DNA from: Desulfovibrio sp. X2
GTDB taxonomy: Bacteria; Desulfobacterota; Desulfovibrionia; Desulfovibrionales; Desulfovibrionaceae
NCBI RefSeq assembly: GCF_000422205.1
Contig: NZ_ATHV01000015.1
Coordinates: forward strand, 1 to 64,000
Reading direction: 5' to 3'
Length of the DNA stretch: 64,000 nucleotides
Part shown: in pieces, positions 42,173 through 51,649 of the stretch
How positions within the stretch are numbered: the stretch's first letter is position 1
Layout: each line of letters opens with the position of its first letter
The notes under the pieces: generated by a model
Database searches by the model: none
What the model saw: the letters and a program-made list of their open reading frames with translations, nothing else
What the model was told of the DNA's origin: nothing
Translations under genes and position numbers: made by a program

Positions 42173-43537
42173 GTGGCGCTCAGGAACGCGCTCTTGGGCT
42201 GGAGCCCGCCGCCTTTCCGCTGCCCCGCGACGCCCGTGGCCATGGGGCGGGCGGAACGAGAGGTTGCAAAAAAGTTGCAGGGCGGAGGTAGCACCCCGCC
42301 CAAGCCGTTCGAGCTCGAGGAGATCTATAGGGAGCTGTCCCGCGCCCTGGATTCCCACGGGACGGTCCGCGCCGCCGGACGAAGGGCGTTGCGCCTGGCT
42401 CCGTGGGTCCTCTTCAGCTATCCGACGAATCGTCCCGGCTATCTGGCCGCGATGCCGGGAGTCGCACAGGAATACGCCGCCTGGCTCGCGCCGCAAAGCA
42501 CCTGCCGTCCTCTCCTCGCCTTGCTGCATGCCCTCCTCCTCCACTACCCGCGCACCCTGGCGACGTTCACCGACTGGCTTGCGCTCCTGAACGAGCGGCT
42601 CGCGTCGTCCGACTCGCCGAAGCTGCACCTCTGGCAGGCGCGCCGTCGGGATTTCGGCCTGCTCGCGAACGACGGCCCGGAACGGGTCTGGCGCAGGCTG
42701 GCGGCCGACGCCGCGCCGGTCTCCGAGCTCCTGGACGCAATGGGGCTGAACGGGGACCTCGGCACGGGCCGATTCGCCGAGCAGGCGTTTCTCGGCCTGC
42801 TTGCCCATGTCGCGAGGATGATGGACGACGGCCGGGCGGACGCGCCGCTCGAGCGGCTGTTCGCCTTCGCCGCGCCGATCGGAACGGGATCGGAGGAACT
42901 CCTGCGCTTTCCCCTGGCCAGGGAGGTCGCCGAGGGGCTGCTCATGCCCTTCGCCCGCCGCCGGGTCCCGCTGTCATACAAGGACCGGGTGCGTGATTTC
43001 CTTCTGAAGCGGCTCGGCGATCCCCGCATGGTGTCGCGCGGCTGGCAGGGCGTGCCGGAGGAGGCGAAGGCCGTCATCAAGGGCTGGCTGGTGGAGAACA
43101 GCCTGGAGGACTTCTTCCGCATCCTGACCGCCACGGCCGACCCCATCTGGACGTATCGGCGGGATTTCTGGCGGACCTACCTGCAAAAGGGGGTCATCAC
43201 GGAGGCCTGGGTGGCGCTCGGCAGCAAGGCCCGGAGCTTGGCGAAGCGAGCCTTCGATGGCGAGTACGGGGAGCTCGTCGGCGCTCTTGGCACCCAATCC
43301 GTCCTCCTCATGCGCATCGGCGGATTGACCATCGCCGAATGGAGCCATTCGGGAGCCTGCCGCATCTGGTTGACGCCGACAGGAGTCACCCCGGATTTTT
43401 ATAAACTCACTTACGGCGCTGCCAGCTTGCGAGGCACGCCTGACGAGAAAATCATACACAACGGTTCCGAAAGATATCGCTGGCAGAACCGGGTGGCCAG
43501 GTACATACGGAACAGCACCGGCATCACTTGGCCTTGA
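42173..43537 (+). CDS. zorC: Zorya anti-phage system, ZorC (EH-signature protein)
   Basis: A 454-residue protein with the EH-signature region near residues 385-412 (TQSVLLMRIGGLTIAEWSHS), where the conserved Glu and His define the family. No membrane segment or signal peptide is seen; the fold is mainly helical. In type I Zorya ZorC is the recruited DNA-binding partner of ZorA and ZorD. The start is a GTG at 42173 with GAGGGA six bases upstream, 10 bases after zorB; an in-frame upstream extension would run into zorB. Confidence 0.85.
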   Translation: MALRNALLGWSPPPFRCPATPVAMGRAEREVAKKLQGGGSTPPKPFELEEIYRELSRALDSHGTVRAAGRRALRLAPWVLFSYPTNRPGYLAAMPGVAQEYAAWLAPQSTCRPLLALLHALLLHYPRTLATFTDWLALLNERLASSDSPKLHLWQARRRDFGLLANDGPERVWRRLAADAAPVSELLDAMGLNGDLGTGRFAEQAFLGLLAHVARMMDDGRADAPLERLFAFAAPIGTGSEELLRFPLAREVAEGLLMPFARRRVPLSYKDRVRDFLLKRLGDPRMVSRGWQGVPEEAKAVIKGWLVENSLEDFFRILTATADPIWTYRRDFWRTYLQKGVITEAWVALGSKARSLAKRAFDGEYGELVGALGTQSVLLMRIGGLTIAEWSHSGACRIWLTPTGVTPDFYKLTYGAASLRGTPDEKIIHNGSERYRWQNRVARYIRNSTGITWP

Positions 43538-43563
43538 GGCGCATCACGCACGGGAGGGGAGAC

Positions 43564-46452
43564 ATGGGCATCCGGCTTGAGTGGCGGCGCGAGGGCGAGG
43601 CCGTGCGCTTTTTCTGTTCGGAAGAGGACGCGCCGTTGCCTCTTGCGGCCTGGTGGCGGGCATCCGCCGAGCTGCCGAATGGTCGGGCCGCTGCGCTGGG
43701 CACGCTGCTCGGGCTCGTGGACGAGGAGAGAGCAACCACGGACGATGGGGGGACATCCGTGGTCGTGCCCGACGCGGCGCTCGCCGTCCTCGAGCCCTGG
43801 CAGCTCGCCGGACTCGGCCTGCCCGGGCCTGCGCCCGTGCGGCTCGCCGTCGTCGCACGAGGCACGCTGTCCTCGCCATCATTCAGCCTGGAGTACGGCT
43901 TCGTCTACGACAACGGCATACCCGCTTCCGGTGCGATCCGCGACGGCGTGTTCCTGCGCCACGGTGCGCGCGAACATCTTCTGCCCGAGCCGCTGTATAC
44001 GATCGTGCAGCGCATCGACGCCTACCGCCGCGATCCCATCCGTGACATGGACGAGCGCTTCTTGTGGTGGAGCCGCCTGGCGGACATGCTGCCCTCGGAC
44101 GTCGGGCTCGAAGGATTCCTGCGTCAGGTTCACGCCGTGCGGCCCGAGGCATTCAGCCTGGATTTCGTCGCCGCGCCCGGCGGGCTGTCTGTCCTTCCGC
44201 GCTTCGTGCGCGCCGTGGAAAGCGAGGACGGCAACGCGGCGCACGAGGATGTGCTTCCGGCGGTGGTCGGCGCGAGCTTCCAGGAGCGCTTCGCCCGCCA
44301 GCAGGAGCCCGGGGGACGCTACGTCCTGGGGCAGGGCTGGTTCGTGGTCCTGCCGCCGGCCGTGCGCACGGCGCTCGAGGTCGTGCACCGCGTCAACGGC
44401 GAGAGCGAGGAGCGCAAGCGGGAGTTCCTGCGCAACCCGCGCGCGGCGATCAGGAGCCGTCTGGAGGATGTCTACGGCGAGGTGACGGACGAGGTGGTCG
44501 CCTCGATCTTCCAGGAGACGCCGCTCTTTCTGAGCGAGCGTGTGCGCTACCTCGGCGTCTGGCTGCCCAAGGCCGAACTCTACGTCAAGCCGCCTGCGGG
44601 GCAGTGGCTCCCGGACGAGGCGCCGCCGCAAAGCCTGCTCATGCCCATCGGACCAGCGGGAACGCTGATCGAGGTCGCGCCGGCCGATCTGGACGATCTG
44701 GCCGTGCGCATCGACGATGCCCGCGACGCCGGGAAGACGACCGTCACTTTCAAAGGCCAGGAAGTGGCCGCCTCGGCGCAAAGCGCTCGGGTGGTCAGCA
44801 AGGCCTTGCGCATGTTCGGCTCCGGTGGTGAACCGGAACCCGAGCCGGACGAACCCTCTCCACGCCAGGACGTGCCGATCATCTTCGACCATATCGAGGA
44901 GCTCGGCATCCACCTGGAGGCGGGGGGGCTGCGCCCGGAGGCCGAGGCGCAGCCCTCGCTGCACGACGGCGTCCGTCTGCACGAACACCAGCAGCAGGGG
45001 CTGGCCTGGCTGCAGGAGCATTGGCGGCACGCCTCGCCCGGGGCTCTCCTGGCGGACGACATGGGGCTCGGCAAGACGCTGCAGACCTTGGCCTTCCTCA
45101 GCTGGATACGCAACCAGCAGCAGGCGGGCATGGCCGAGGCCCGGCCGTTCCTGATCGTCGCCCCCACGGGGCTCTTGCGCAACTGGGAAGAGGAGATCGC
45201 GAAGTTCCTGATCCCCGGCGCGCTCGGCCAGCTCATCCGAGCGCATGGGAGCGAGCTGCGCGGCCTTGTCGGGCGCGGGGCCCGGGCCGCCGCCTTCGAA
45301 CTCGGCCACGGCGGCGTGGTGCTCACCACCTATGAAACCTTACGCGACAAGATCATCACCTTCACGGGGGTCCACTGGGGGGCTGCGGTTTTCGACGAGG
45401 CCCAGAAGATCAAGAACCCGAGGGCCATGTCCACGGACATGGCCAAGTCGATCAAGGCCGAATTCACCCTGACGCTCACCGGCACGCCGGTGGAGAACAC
45501 TCTGGTGGACGTCTGGTGCATCATGGACGCGGCCCACCCGGGCCGGCTCGACTCCCTGCGCACCTTCATGAGGCAATACATGCCCGAGGGCGGTCCGGAC
45601 GAGCGGGCGCTTCGGGACCTCCAGGCCGAACTCGCACGGCCCGCGGCGTTTCCGAGCCTGCTGCGCCGCAACAAGGAGACGCACTGGGCCGAGCGCCCGG
45701 AGAAGCGACAGGAGATCGAACGCATTCCGATGCCCCCGGAGCAGGCCGCGGCCTATCAGAACGTCATCGTCTCGGCCATGCAGCATGCGGACGGGCCGGG
45801 GGCAGTCCTCAAGGCGCTGCACTCCATCCGCACCGTGTCCCTGCATCCCTACATGTCGTCCTGGGACGGCGCCGCTCCGGACGCCTTCGTGAACGCCTCG
45901 GCCCGGCTGCAGGGCATGTTCCGGCTGCTTTCCCGGATCAAGGAGCAGGGAGAGAAGGCCCTCATCTTCATCGAGTCCAAGGAGATGCAGCAGGTCCTGG
46001 TCGAGCTCTTGCGGCTGCGCCTCGGCTGCGGCCCGGTGCTCGTCATCAACGGAGAGGTCTCGGGCGCCTTGCGGCAGCAGCGCGTGCACGAATTCCAGGC
46101 GCGGAAGGGATTCGACGCCATCCTGCTCTCACCCCGGGCGGCCGGAGTCGGGCTCAACCTCACCGCCGCCACCCATGTCATCCACCTGAGCCGCTGGTGG
46201 AACCCGGCCGTGGAGGACCAGTGCACGGACAGGGCGTACCGCATCGGGCAGCATCGCGCGGTGACGGTTCACTATCCCATGGCGATCCACCCCGAGCTCG
46301 GCGAGGCCAGCTTCGACGTCAAGCTGCACGAGCTTCTCGAGCGCAAGCGTCGCCTGAGCCATGGTCTGCTCGGTTCGCCGCTCGCCACGGCCGACGATCT
46401 GGCCGGTCTGCTGCATGCGGTCGTGGAGCCGGATGGCGAGCCCACGGCCTGA
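43564..46452 (+). CDS. zorD: Zorya anti-phage system, ZorD (SNF2-type helicase/nuclease)
   Basis: A 962-residue protein. Residues 1-440 are an N-terminal region of unknown fold; a SNF2-like superfamily 2 ATPase follows: Walker A ADDMGLGKTLQT near residue 497, DEAQ near 610, LTGTPVENTL, and motif VI DQCTDRAYRIGQHRA near 885. In type I Zorya ZorD degrades or unwinds phage DNA after activation. The start at 43564 with CGGGAGGGG upstream is preferred over an in-frame TTG at 43528 that overlaps zorC. It is the last gene of the operon. Confidence 0.9.
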   Translation: MGIRLEWRREGEAVRFFCSEEDAPLPLAAWWRASAELPNGRAAALGTLLGLVDEERATTDDGGTSVVVPDAALAVLEPWQLAGLGLPGPAPVRLAVVARGTLSSPSFSLEYGFVYDNGIPASGAIRDGVFLRHGAREHLLPEPLYTIVQRIDAYRRDPIRDMDERFLWWSRLADMLPSDVGLEGFLRQVHAVRPEAFSLDFVAAPGGLSVLPRFVRAVESEDGNAAHEDVLPAVVGASFQERFARQQEPGGRYVLGQGWFVVLPPAVRTALEVVHRVNGESEERKREFLRNPRAAIRSRLEDVYGEVTDEVVASIFQETPLFLSERVRYLGVWLPKAELYVKPPAGQWLPDEAPPQSLLMPIGPAGTLIEVAPADLDDLAVRIDDARDAGKTTVTFKGQEVAASAQSARVVSKALRMFGSGGEPEPEPDEPSPRQDVPIIFDHIEELGIHLEAGGLRPEAEAQPSLHDGVRLHEHQQQGLAWLQEHWRHASPGALLADDMGLGKTLQTLAFLSWIRNQQQAGMAEARPFLIVAPTGLLRNWEEEIAKFLIPGALGQLIRAHGSELRGLVGRGARAAAFELGHGGVVLTTYETLRDKIITFTGVHWGAAVFDEAQKIKNPRAMSTDMAKSIKAEFTLTLTGTPVENTLVDVWCIMDAAHPGRLDSLRTFMRQYMPEGGPDERALRDLQAELARPAAFPSLLRRNKETHWAERPEKRQEIERIPMPPEQAAAYQNVIVSAMQHADGPGAVLKALHSIRTVSLHPYMSSWDGAAPDAFVNASARLQGMFRLLSRIKEQGEKALIFIESKEMQQVLVELLRLRLGCGPVLVINGEVSGALRQQRVHEFQARKGFDAILLSPRAAGVGLNLTAATHVIHLSRWWNPAVEDQCTDRAYRIGQHRAVTVHYPMAIHPELGEASFDVKLHELLERKRRLSHGLLGSPLATADDLAGLLHAVVEPDGEPTA

Positions 46453-46615
46453 GATGCCGGGTATCCATGTGGGTCCACCAGGCATGATCTTCATCTTCCA
46501 CGACACGGCACACGGGGATCGGTCGGCTTGACAAGGCGGCGACCGTATGCGCTACTCGTTTTCGTATGGTTGATATAAAGGTGGTCTAGTACCTCCAACA
46601 TCCGAAGAAGCACCG

Positions 46616-48907
46616 ATGTACCACGCGCGATTCGTCGGAGAAGGGGAGCGGATACGACGGCAGCGGCTGCGCGAACATCTGCTGATGGTCGCGCGGCTTG
46701 CGGCGGATTTCGCGCGAGAGGCGCGGCCGGGGGATGGGGAGTTCATCCGGGCTGCTCGCAGGGCGGGGCTCGCGCACGACCTGGGAAAGTACCGGGACGC
46801 CTTTCAGCAACGGCTGCATGACGCCGAGGCGGGCCGGCCGGCCGCGGCCGCGCCCCATGCCGTCTTCGGCGCGGGGGCCCTCGGGACCGCGGCGTGGGAC
46901 CAGGCTCTGGCCGTCCTCGGGCACCACGCGGGGCTGCACGCGGCATCGGACTTCATGAACAAGGTGCGCCCTGAAGACGTCGACATGGGTCGCGAGCTCC
47001 TGCTGCGCGCCCGGGCCGACGGTCTGCGGCTCGCCGGGCGCGAGGTCCCCGCCTCCTCCCCCGGCGCGACAGACCGACTTGCACTGGAGTTGCGCGAGCG
47101 CATGCTCTTCAGCTGCCTCGTGGACGCCGACCGCAGCGACTGCATGCGCTTTGAGACCGGCGCGCTGCCGACCGGGCCTGCGCTCGCCGCGCAGGCGCTG
47201 CTCGACAGCCTCCTCGCCCACATTTCTCAAAAAGCCGGAGAGTGCCCGCCCGGCACAGTGAAGGATTGCCGCGCCGCCGTGCTCGACGCCTGCCTCGCCT
47301 CAGCCTCGCTGCCTGGCCGCCTGCTTACGCTGGCCGTGCCCACGGGAGGCGGCAAAACCCTCTCCGGAATGGCTTTCGCCCTCAGACGCGCTGCTTTGCG
47401 GGCGGGCGAGGTGCGCCGTGTCATCGTGGTCGTGCCCTACCTGTCCATCATCGAGCAGAACGCGGCGGAATACCGCGCGGCCCTCGGAGCTGACGCCGTC
47501 CTGGAGCACCATTCCGGCGACTTCGCATGCCTGCGCACAGTGCGGCGCGCGCACGACCCGCATGCGTTCTCGGAGAACGAGGGCGACGAGGCCTACGTCA
47601 TCGCGTCCGAGGATGAGGACGCCCATCTCGGAAACGACGACGGTGCCCGCACCCTTGCGCGGGAGAACTGGGACGCGCCCGTCATCGTCACCACCTCCGT
47701 GCGCTTTTTCGAGACAATCTTTTCCAACCGGCCGTCGGACCTCAGGCGTCTGCACAACATTGCCCGCTCCGTGGTCGTCCTCGACGAGGTGCAGACCCTG
47801 CCGCGCCATCTGCTGACACCGCTCCTCTCGATCATGGAAGGGCTCGCGCGCGACTGGGGTGTGCATTTCGTCTTTTCTACGGCCACGCAGCCCGCCTTCG
47901 AGCGGCCCGCGTCCGCGCCGTCCGAGGACGGCCGCTGGGAACCCGGCAGCCTCGTCCCGATCGTCCCACCGGATCTGCACGAGCGCCTCGTGCGCGATCT
48001 GCGCCGCGTGGCCGAGCCGGTCTGGCCGCAAAAGGGCGAGACATGGTCCGTGGCGCGGCAGGCCGAGGCCGTGCTCGCGGAGCCGCGCGCCCTGTGCATC
48101 CTGAACACCAAGCGCCAGGTGCGCGAACTGTACGAACAGTTACGGGAGCGGGTGGACGGCTGGCTCGTGCATCTCTCCACGCGCATGTGCGCGGCGCACA
48201 GGCTCACGGTCATCCGGCGGATAAAGGAGCATCTGCGGACCACGGACGAGCCGTGCCGGGTGGTCAGTTCCCAGCTCGTGGAGGCCGGGGTGGATCTGAG
48301 CTTTCCGGCCGTGCTGCGGGCGCTCGGCCCCCTGGACGCCATTGTGCAGGCGGCCGGACGCTGCGACCGCGACGGCCTGCTGACCGCCGCCCTGGGCGCT
48401 CCGGCCGGACGGCTGACGGTCTTCGAGCCCGAGGATGGCGCAAGCCCCTATCCGGGCCCCACCTCCATCACCCGCGCCATGCTCGGCCGCGAGGGCATGT
48501 CGCTTCATTCGTCCGCGGTCATGCGCCGCTACTTCAACGAGCTCTACCAGGGCGACCTGGACGGCCCCGGCATCCAGGGGCTGCGGCTGAAGCTCGACTT
48601 TCCCGCGGTCTCCGAGGCCTTCGCGCTCATCGACGACCGCACACGCTCGGTGCTCGTGCCCCATGGCGAAGGCGCGGACATCATCGCGCGCCTCGCGCGC
48701 GGCGAGCCGCCGACGCGCGAGCTCATGCGCCTGGCGGGCCGCCACCAGGTCGGGCTCTACCCGCACGAGTTCCGAACGGCCGAGGGCCTGGGAACGATCT
48801 ATCCCCTGGACGATGCCGGACGTCTTTGGGCCTGCCGGGTGAGCTGCTACGATCCTGAGCTCGGGCTCGACCTGCGGCCGCCCGACGCGGAGGAGCACAT
48901 CTTTTGA
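46616..48907 (+). CDS. cas3: CRISPR-associated helicase/nuclease Cas3 (type I-C)
   Basis: A 763-residue Cas3. The N-terminal HD nuclease has AHDLGKYRD near residue 53 and LGHHAGLH further on. The helicase has Walker A VPTGGGKT near 242, the DExH-equivalent LDEVQTLPRH near 389, TTSVRFFE, FSTATQP and the motif VI AGRCDRDG. It is recruited by Cascade to degrade target DNA. It is the first gene in the type I-C order cas3-cas5-cas8c-cas7-cas4-cas1-cas2. The start at 46616 (MYHARFVGEGERIRRQ) fits the family. TTGACA at 46528 may be part of the promoter of the cas operon. Confidence 0.93.
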   Translation: MYHARFVGEGERIRRQRLREHLLMVARLAADFAREARPGDGEFIRAARRAGLAHDLGKYRDAFQQRLHDAEAGRPAAAAPHAVFGAGALGTAAWDQALAVLGHHAGLHAASDFMNKVRPEDVDMGRELLLRARADGLRLAGREVPASSPGATDRLALELRERMLFSCLVDADRSDCMRFETGALPTGPALAAQALLDSLLAHISQKAGECPPGTVKDCRAAVLDACLASASLPGRLLTLAVPTGGGKTLSGMAFALRRAALRAGEVRRVIVVVPYLSIIEQNAAEYRAALGADAVLEHHSGDFACLRTVRRAHDPHAFSENEGDEAYVIASEDEDAHLGNDDGARTLARENWDAPVIVTTSVRFFETIFSNRPSDLRRLHNIARSVVVLDEVQTLPRHLLTPLLSIMEGLARDWGVHFVFSTATQPAFERPASAPSEDGRWEPGSLVPIVPPDLHERLVRDLRRVAEPVWPQKGETWSVARQAEAVLAEPRALCILNTKRQVRELYEQLRERVDGWLVHLSTRMCAAHRLTVIRRIKEHLRTTDEPCRVVSSQLVEAGVDLSFPAVLRALGPLDAIVQAAGRCDRDGLLTAALGAPAGRLTVFEPEDGASPYPGPTSITRAMLGREGMSLHSSAVMRRYFNELYQGDLDGPGIQGLRLKLDFPAVSEAFALIDDRTRSVLVPHGEGADIIARLARGEPPTRELMRLAGRHQVGLYPHEFRTAEGLGTIYPLDDAGRLWACRVSCYDPELGLDLRPPDAEEHIF

Positions 48908-49003
48908 TCGCCCGCGTCCCATCTCTCGATGTCGTCTCGTCGCCTTCCCTCGGCTTTTCACGAACCTTTCTGCATTTCGGTCCATAACCTCAAGGAGATG
49001 CAC

Positions 49004-49714
49004 ATGGCACCCATCGTCCGAGTCAGGGTCTCGGGTCCGCTGGCCTGCTTCACGCGGCCCGAGGCCAAGGTCGAGCGTATGAGCTACGACCTGCCCACGC
49101 CCTCCGCGGCGCGGGGAATCCTGGACAGCATCTGTTGGCGGCCGCAGATGCGCTGGCATGTTCGGGCCATCGAGGTACTCAGGCCCGTGCGCACCATCGC
49201 GCTGCGGCGCAACGAGGTGCAGTCCAAGGTCACGGTCAAGGGGAAGACCGGGGTGACGGGCTGGATGGCCGACCCGGCTGGCTACGTTCCCTTCGCCGCC
49301 GGCGCGGGCAGCGAGGAGGGCACGCCCCGCGCCACCCTGGCGCTCAAGGACGTGGCCTACGTGATCGAGGCCGAGCCCATGGTCTTCGACGGCTCCGGGG
49401 ACAACACGCCGCAGAAGTACGCGGCCATGCTCACCCGGCGGGTGGAGAAGGGGCAGTGCCACATCCGGCCCTGCCTGGGTTGCCGCGAGTTCGCGGCCGA
49501 CTTCTGCCCGCCCGACCCGGCCGAGAGGCCCATCGCCGAGAGCCGCGACCTCGGCCGCATGCTCTACGACATCATCTTCGACCCCGAGGCCGGGAACACC
49601 CCGGTCTTCTTCCAGGCCCGCCTCGCGAACGGCCGCATGGAGACGCGCGCGGAAGAGGTCGTTGCCGACGAGGCGTTGCGTAGGAGGGTGCTGGCATGCT
49701 CGTACAGGCACTAG
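49004..49714 (+). CDS. cas5: CRISPR-associated protein Cas5c (Cas5d)
   Basis: A 236-residue RAMP protein. In type I-C it is the pre-crRNA processing endonuclease replacing Cas6 and stays on the crRNA 5' handle. The N-terminal RRM-like fold starts APIVRVRVSGPLACFTRPEA, and Tyr/Lys/His residues of the family are retained (SYDLPTPSAARGIL, ALRRNEVQSKV). The start at 49004 has AAGGAG six bases upstream, better than the in-frame 48929. It overlaps cas8c by 19 bases. Confidence 0.9.
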   Translation: MAPIVRVRVSGPLACFTRPEAKVERMSYDLPTPSAARGILDSICWRPQMRWHVRAIEVLRPVRTIALRRNEVQSKVTVKGKTGVTGWMADPAGYVPFAAGAGSEEGTPRATLALKDVAYVIEAEPMVFDGSGDNTPQKYAAMLTRRVEKGQCHIRPCLGCREFAADFCPPDPAERPIAESRDLGRMLYDIIFDPEAGNTPVFFQARLANGRMETRAEEVVADEALRRRVLACSYRH

Positions 49715-51624
49715 CCGCCTACGCGGACAGCTATCTCGCCGACGATCTTGCGGCCATCGCCTTCGAGGAGAAGCCCGTGCGCTATCTCATCGAGCTTGAC
49801 GACGCCGGAGGCTTTCACGGCATCCGCGAGCGGGTGCGCCAGGAGACGCGGCTCGTGGGCAAGAAGGAGAAGAGCGTGGAGGTGGTGGACACGCTGCGCG
49901 TGCCCCGTTCGCCCGTGAACCGCAACAGCGGCGTGCATCCGCTGCTGGGCTGCGACGCCCTGCCCTATCTGCTCGGGCCGAGGCCGGGCGTCTGGACCGC
50001 GGAGGGCAAGGAGGAAAAGGAAGGACGCAACCACGCGGGCTTCGTCGAGTTCGTCCGCGCCGTGGCCGAGGAGACAGGCGACCCGTCCCTTGCCGCCTGC
50101 GCGGCCTTCTATGCCGATCCGGAGGTGGTGGAGCGCGCGGCGGCCGAGGTGGCCGCGCTGAAACCGCCCCCCGGCGCCCTGGCCTGTCTGAGCGTGCGGC
50201 CCGAGCAGCTGGACAGCGACGATCCCGGCGGACCGGTGGTCGACCGCCCGGCGGTGCGGCGCTACTGGACCGCCCATTTCGAGCGCGCCTCCGGAGAGCG
50301 CCATGCCAAGGGCGGGGAGGGCATGTGTCTCGTTTCCGGCGAGCACGGCCCCCTGGCCGTGACGCATGGCCTGATCAAGGGCGCAGGCAGCCTGGGGGGC
50401 CAAGCCGCGGGCGTGGCTCTCATGTCCTTCGACAAAGCCGCCTTCCGCTCCTACGGCTGGGAGAAGAACGCCAACAGCCCGGTGAGCCCCGGCCGTGCCT
50501 CGGCCTACGTGCTGGCCCTGAACGATCTCCTGCGGCCGGGCGCGCACCGCAGGGGCATGTCGCGCGGCGTGAGCCTGCACATGCGCTCGGACTACGGCGG
50601 CATGGCCTTCCTCTACTGGACGCGCGACCCCACGGACGCTCTGCCCATCCAGATCCTGCAGGCGCCCGATCCGGACAACGTGCAACGGCTCCTGGACACG
50701 CCGCACCATCCCTCGCAGATGCCGCACGGCCTGGCCGGACGCGGCAACGAGTTCTACCTGCTGGCCGTCTCGGGTAACGGAGGCCGGCTCGTGGTGCGCG
50801 ACTGGTATCCGGAGAGCCTGGAGCAGGTGACGGACAACGTCCGGCAATGGTTCACCGACTTGGCCATGGCGGACGTCTTCAAGGGCGGTGAGCGCGCCCG
50901 GCCACCCTCGATCTATGCGCTTCTCTACGCCGTGAGCCCGCCGGGGCGCGAGCCGAGCGACAAGGTCAACGCCCGCCCCTCCCTCGCGCTCATGCGCCGG
51001 GCGCTCCACGGTCTGCCGCTCGGGCGCTCGATCCTGGCCGCGGCCCTGAACCGGCTGCGCCGCGAGCAGGGAGACAATCGTCTGGCCGCGGACCGCCTGG
51101 CCATCGTGCGGCTGTGCGTGAACGACATCGCGAAAACCAAACAAGGAGGGCCAGTCATGGCCGAATGCCTGGACAACGACCAGAACGACGCCGCCTACCT
51201 CTGCGGCCAGCTGCTCGCCGAGTACGAGGCCCTGCAGTACCAGGCCCTGGGCGACGTCAACGTCACCGTGGGGGACCGTTATTACGCCATGGCCTCGACC
51301 AGGCCTCTTCTGGCCTTCAAGCGGCTGGAAGATCTGAGCCGTGCCCATCTGAAGCGGCTGCGGCGCGACAAGAAGGCCGCGGGCATTGCCCTGCAGCAGT
51401 GCATCACCTCGCTCGTCAAGCGCATCGGGCAGAGCGCCTGCGGGAATTTCCCCGCAGCATTGAGCCTCGAGGAGCAGGGCCGCTTCGTCATCGGTTACCA
51501 CCACCAGAAGGCCGATAACGCGCGCAAGGCCCGGGAGGCGAAGGCCGCCAAGGAGGCGGGAAAGGCCTCTCCCGATTCCGGTGGTTCTCCGGACATCGTC
51601 GATTCCACCCCCGCCATGCCCTAA
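49696..51624 (+). CDS. cas8c: type I-C Cascade large subunit Cas8c (Csd1)
   Basis: A 642-residue large subunit for PAM recognition and R-loop formation. Csd1 hallmarks are present: the opening MLVQALAAYADSYLA, the segment YLLGPRPGVWTAEGKEEKE, and the C-terminal helical bundle. TAGGAGG lies just before the ATG, inside cas5. The C-terminal 155 residues can also be made separately as Cas11c from an internal start at 51157. Confidence 0.92.
   Translation: MLVQALAAYADSYLADDLAAIAFEEKPVRYLIELDDAGGFHGIRERVRQETRLVGKKEKSVEVVDTLRVPRSPVNRNSGVHPLLGCDALPYLLGPRPGVWTAEGKEEKEGRNHAGFVEFVRAVAEETGDPSLAACAAFYADPEVVERAAAEVAALKPPPGALACLSVRPEQLDSDDPGGPVVDRPAVRRYWTAHFERASGERHAKGGEGMCLVSGEHGPLAVTHGLIKGAGSLGGQAAGVALMSFDKAAFRSYGWEKNANSPVSPGRASAYVLALNDLLRPGAHRRGMSRGVSLHMRSDYGGMAFLYWTRDPTDALPIQILQAPDPDNVQRLLDTPHHPSQMPHGLAGRGNEFYLLAVSGNGGRLVVRDWYPESLEQVTDNVRQWFTDLAMADVFKGGERARPPSIYALLYAVSPPGREPSDKVNARPSLALMRRALHGLPLGRSILAAALNRLRREQGDNRLAADRLAIVRLCVNDIAKTKQGGPVMAECLDNDQNDAAYLCGQLLAEYEALQYQALGDVNVTVGDRYYAMASTRPLLAFKRLEDLSRAHLKRLRRDKKAAGIALQQCITSLVKRIGQSACGNFPAALSLEEQGRFVIGYHHQKADNARKAREAKAAKEAGKASPDSGGSPDIVDSTPAMP
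51157..51624 (+). CDS. cas11: Cas11c small subunit from an internal start within cas8c
   Basis: In frame with cas8c, an ATG at 51157 is preceded by ACAAGGAGGG with optimal spacing, stronger than the surrounding coding sequence requires. It would give a 155-residue helical protein (MAECLDNDQNDAAYLCGQLL...), the known size and position of Cas11c made by internal translation in type I-C systems. The extended Ala/Lys-rich tail (KAREAKAAKEAGK) is shared with Cas8c. Confidence 0.75.
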   Translation: MAECLDNDQNDAAYLCGQLLAEYEALQYQALGDVNVTVGDRYYAMASTRPLLAFKRLEDLSRAHLKRLRRDKKAAGIALQQCITSLVKRIGQSACGNFPAALSLEEQGRFVIGYHHQKADNARKAREAKAAKEAGKASPDSGGSPDIVDSTPAMP

Positions 51625-51649
51625 CCGAAACCACGAAAGGAGACGCATA

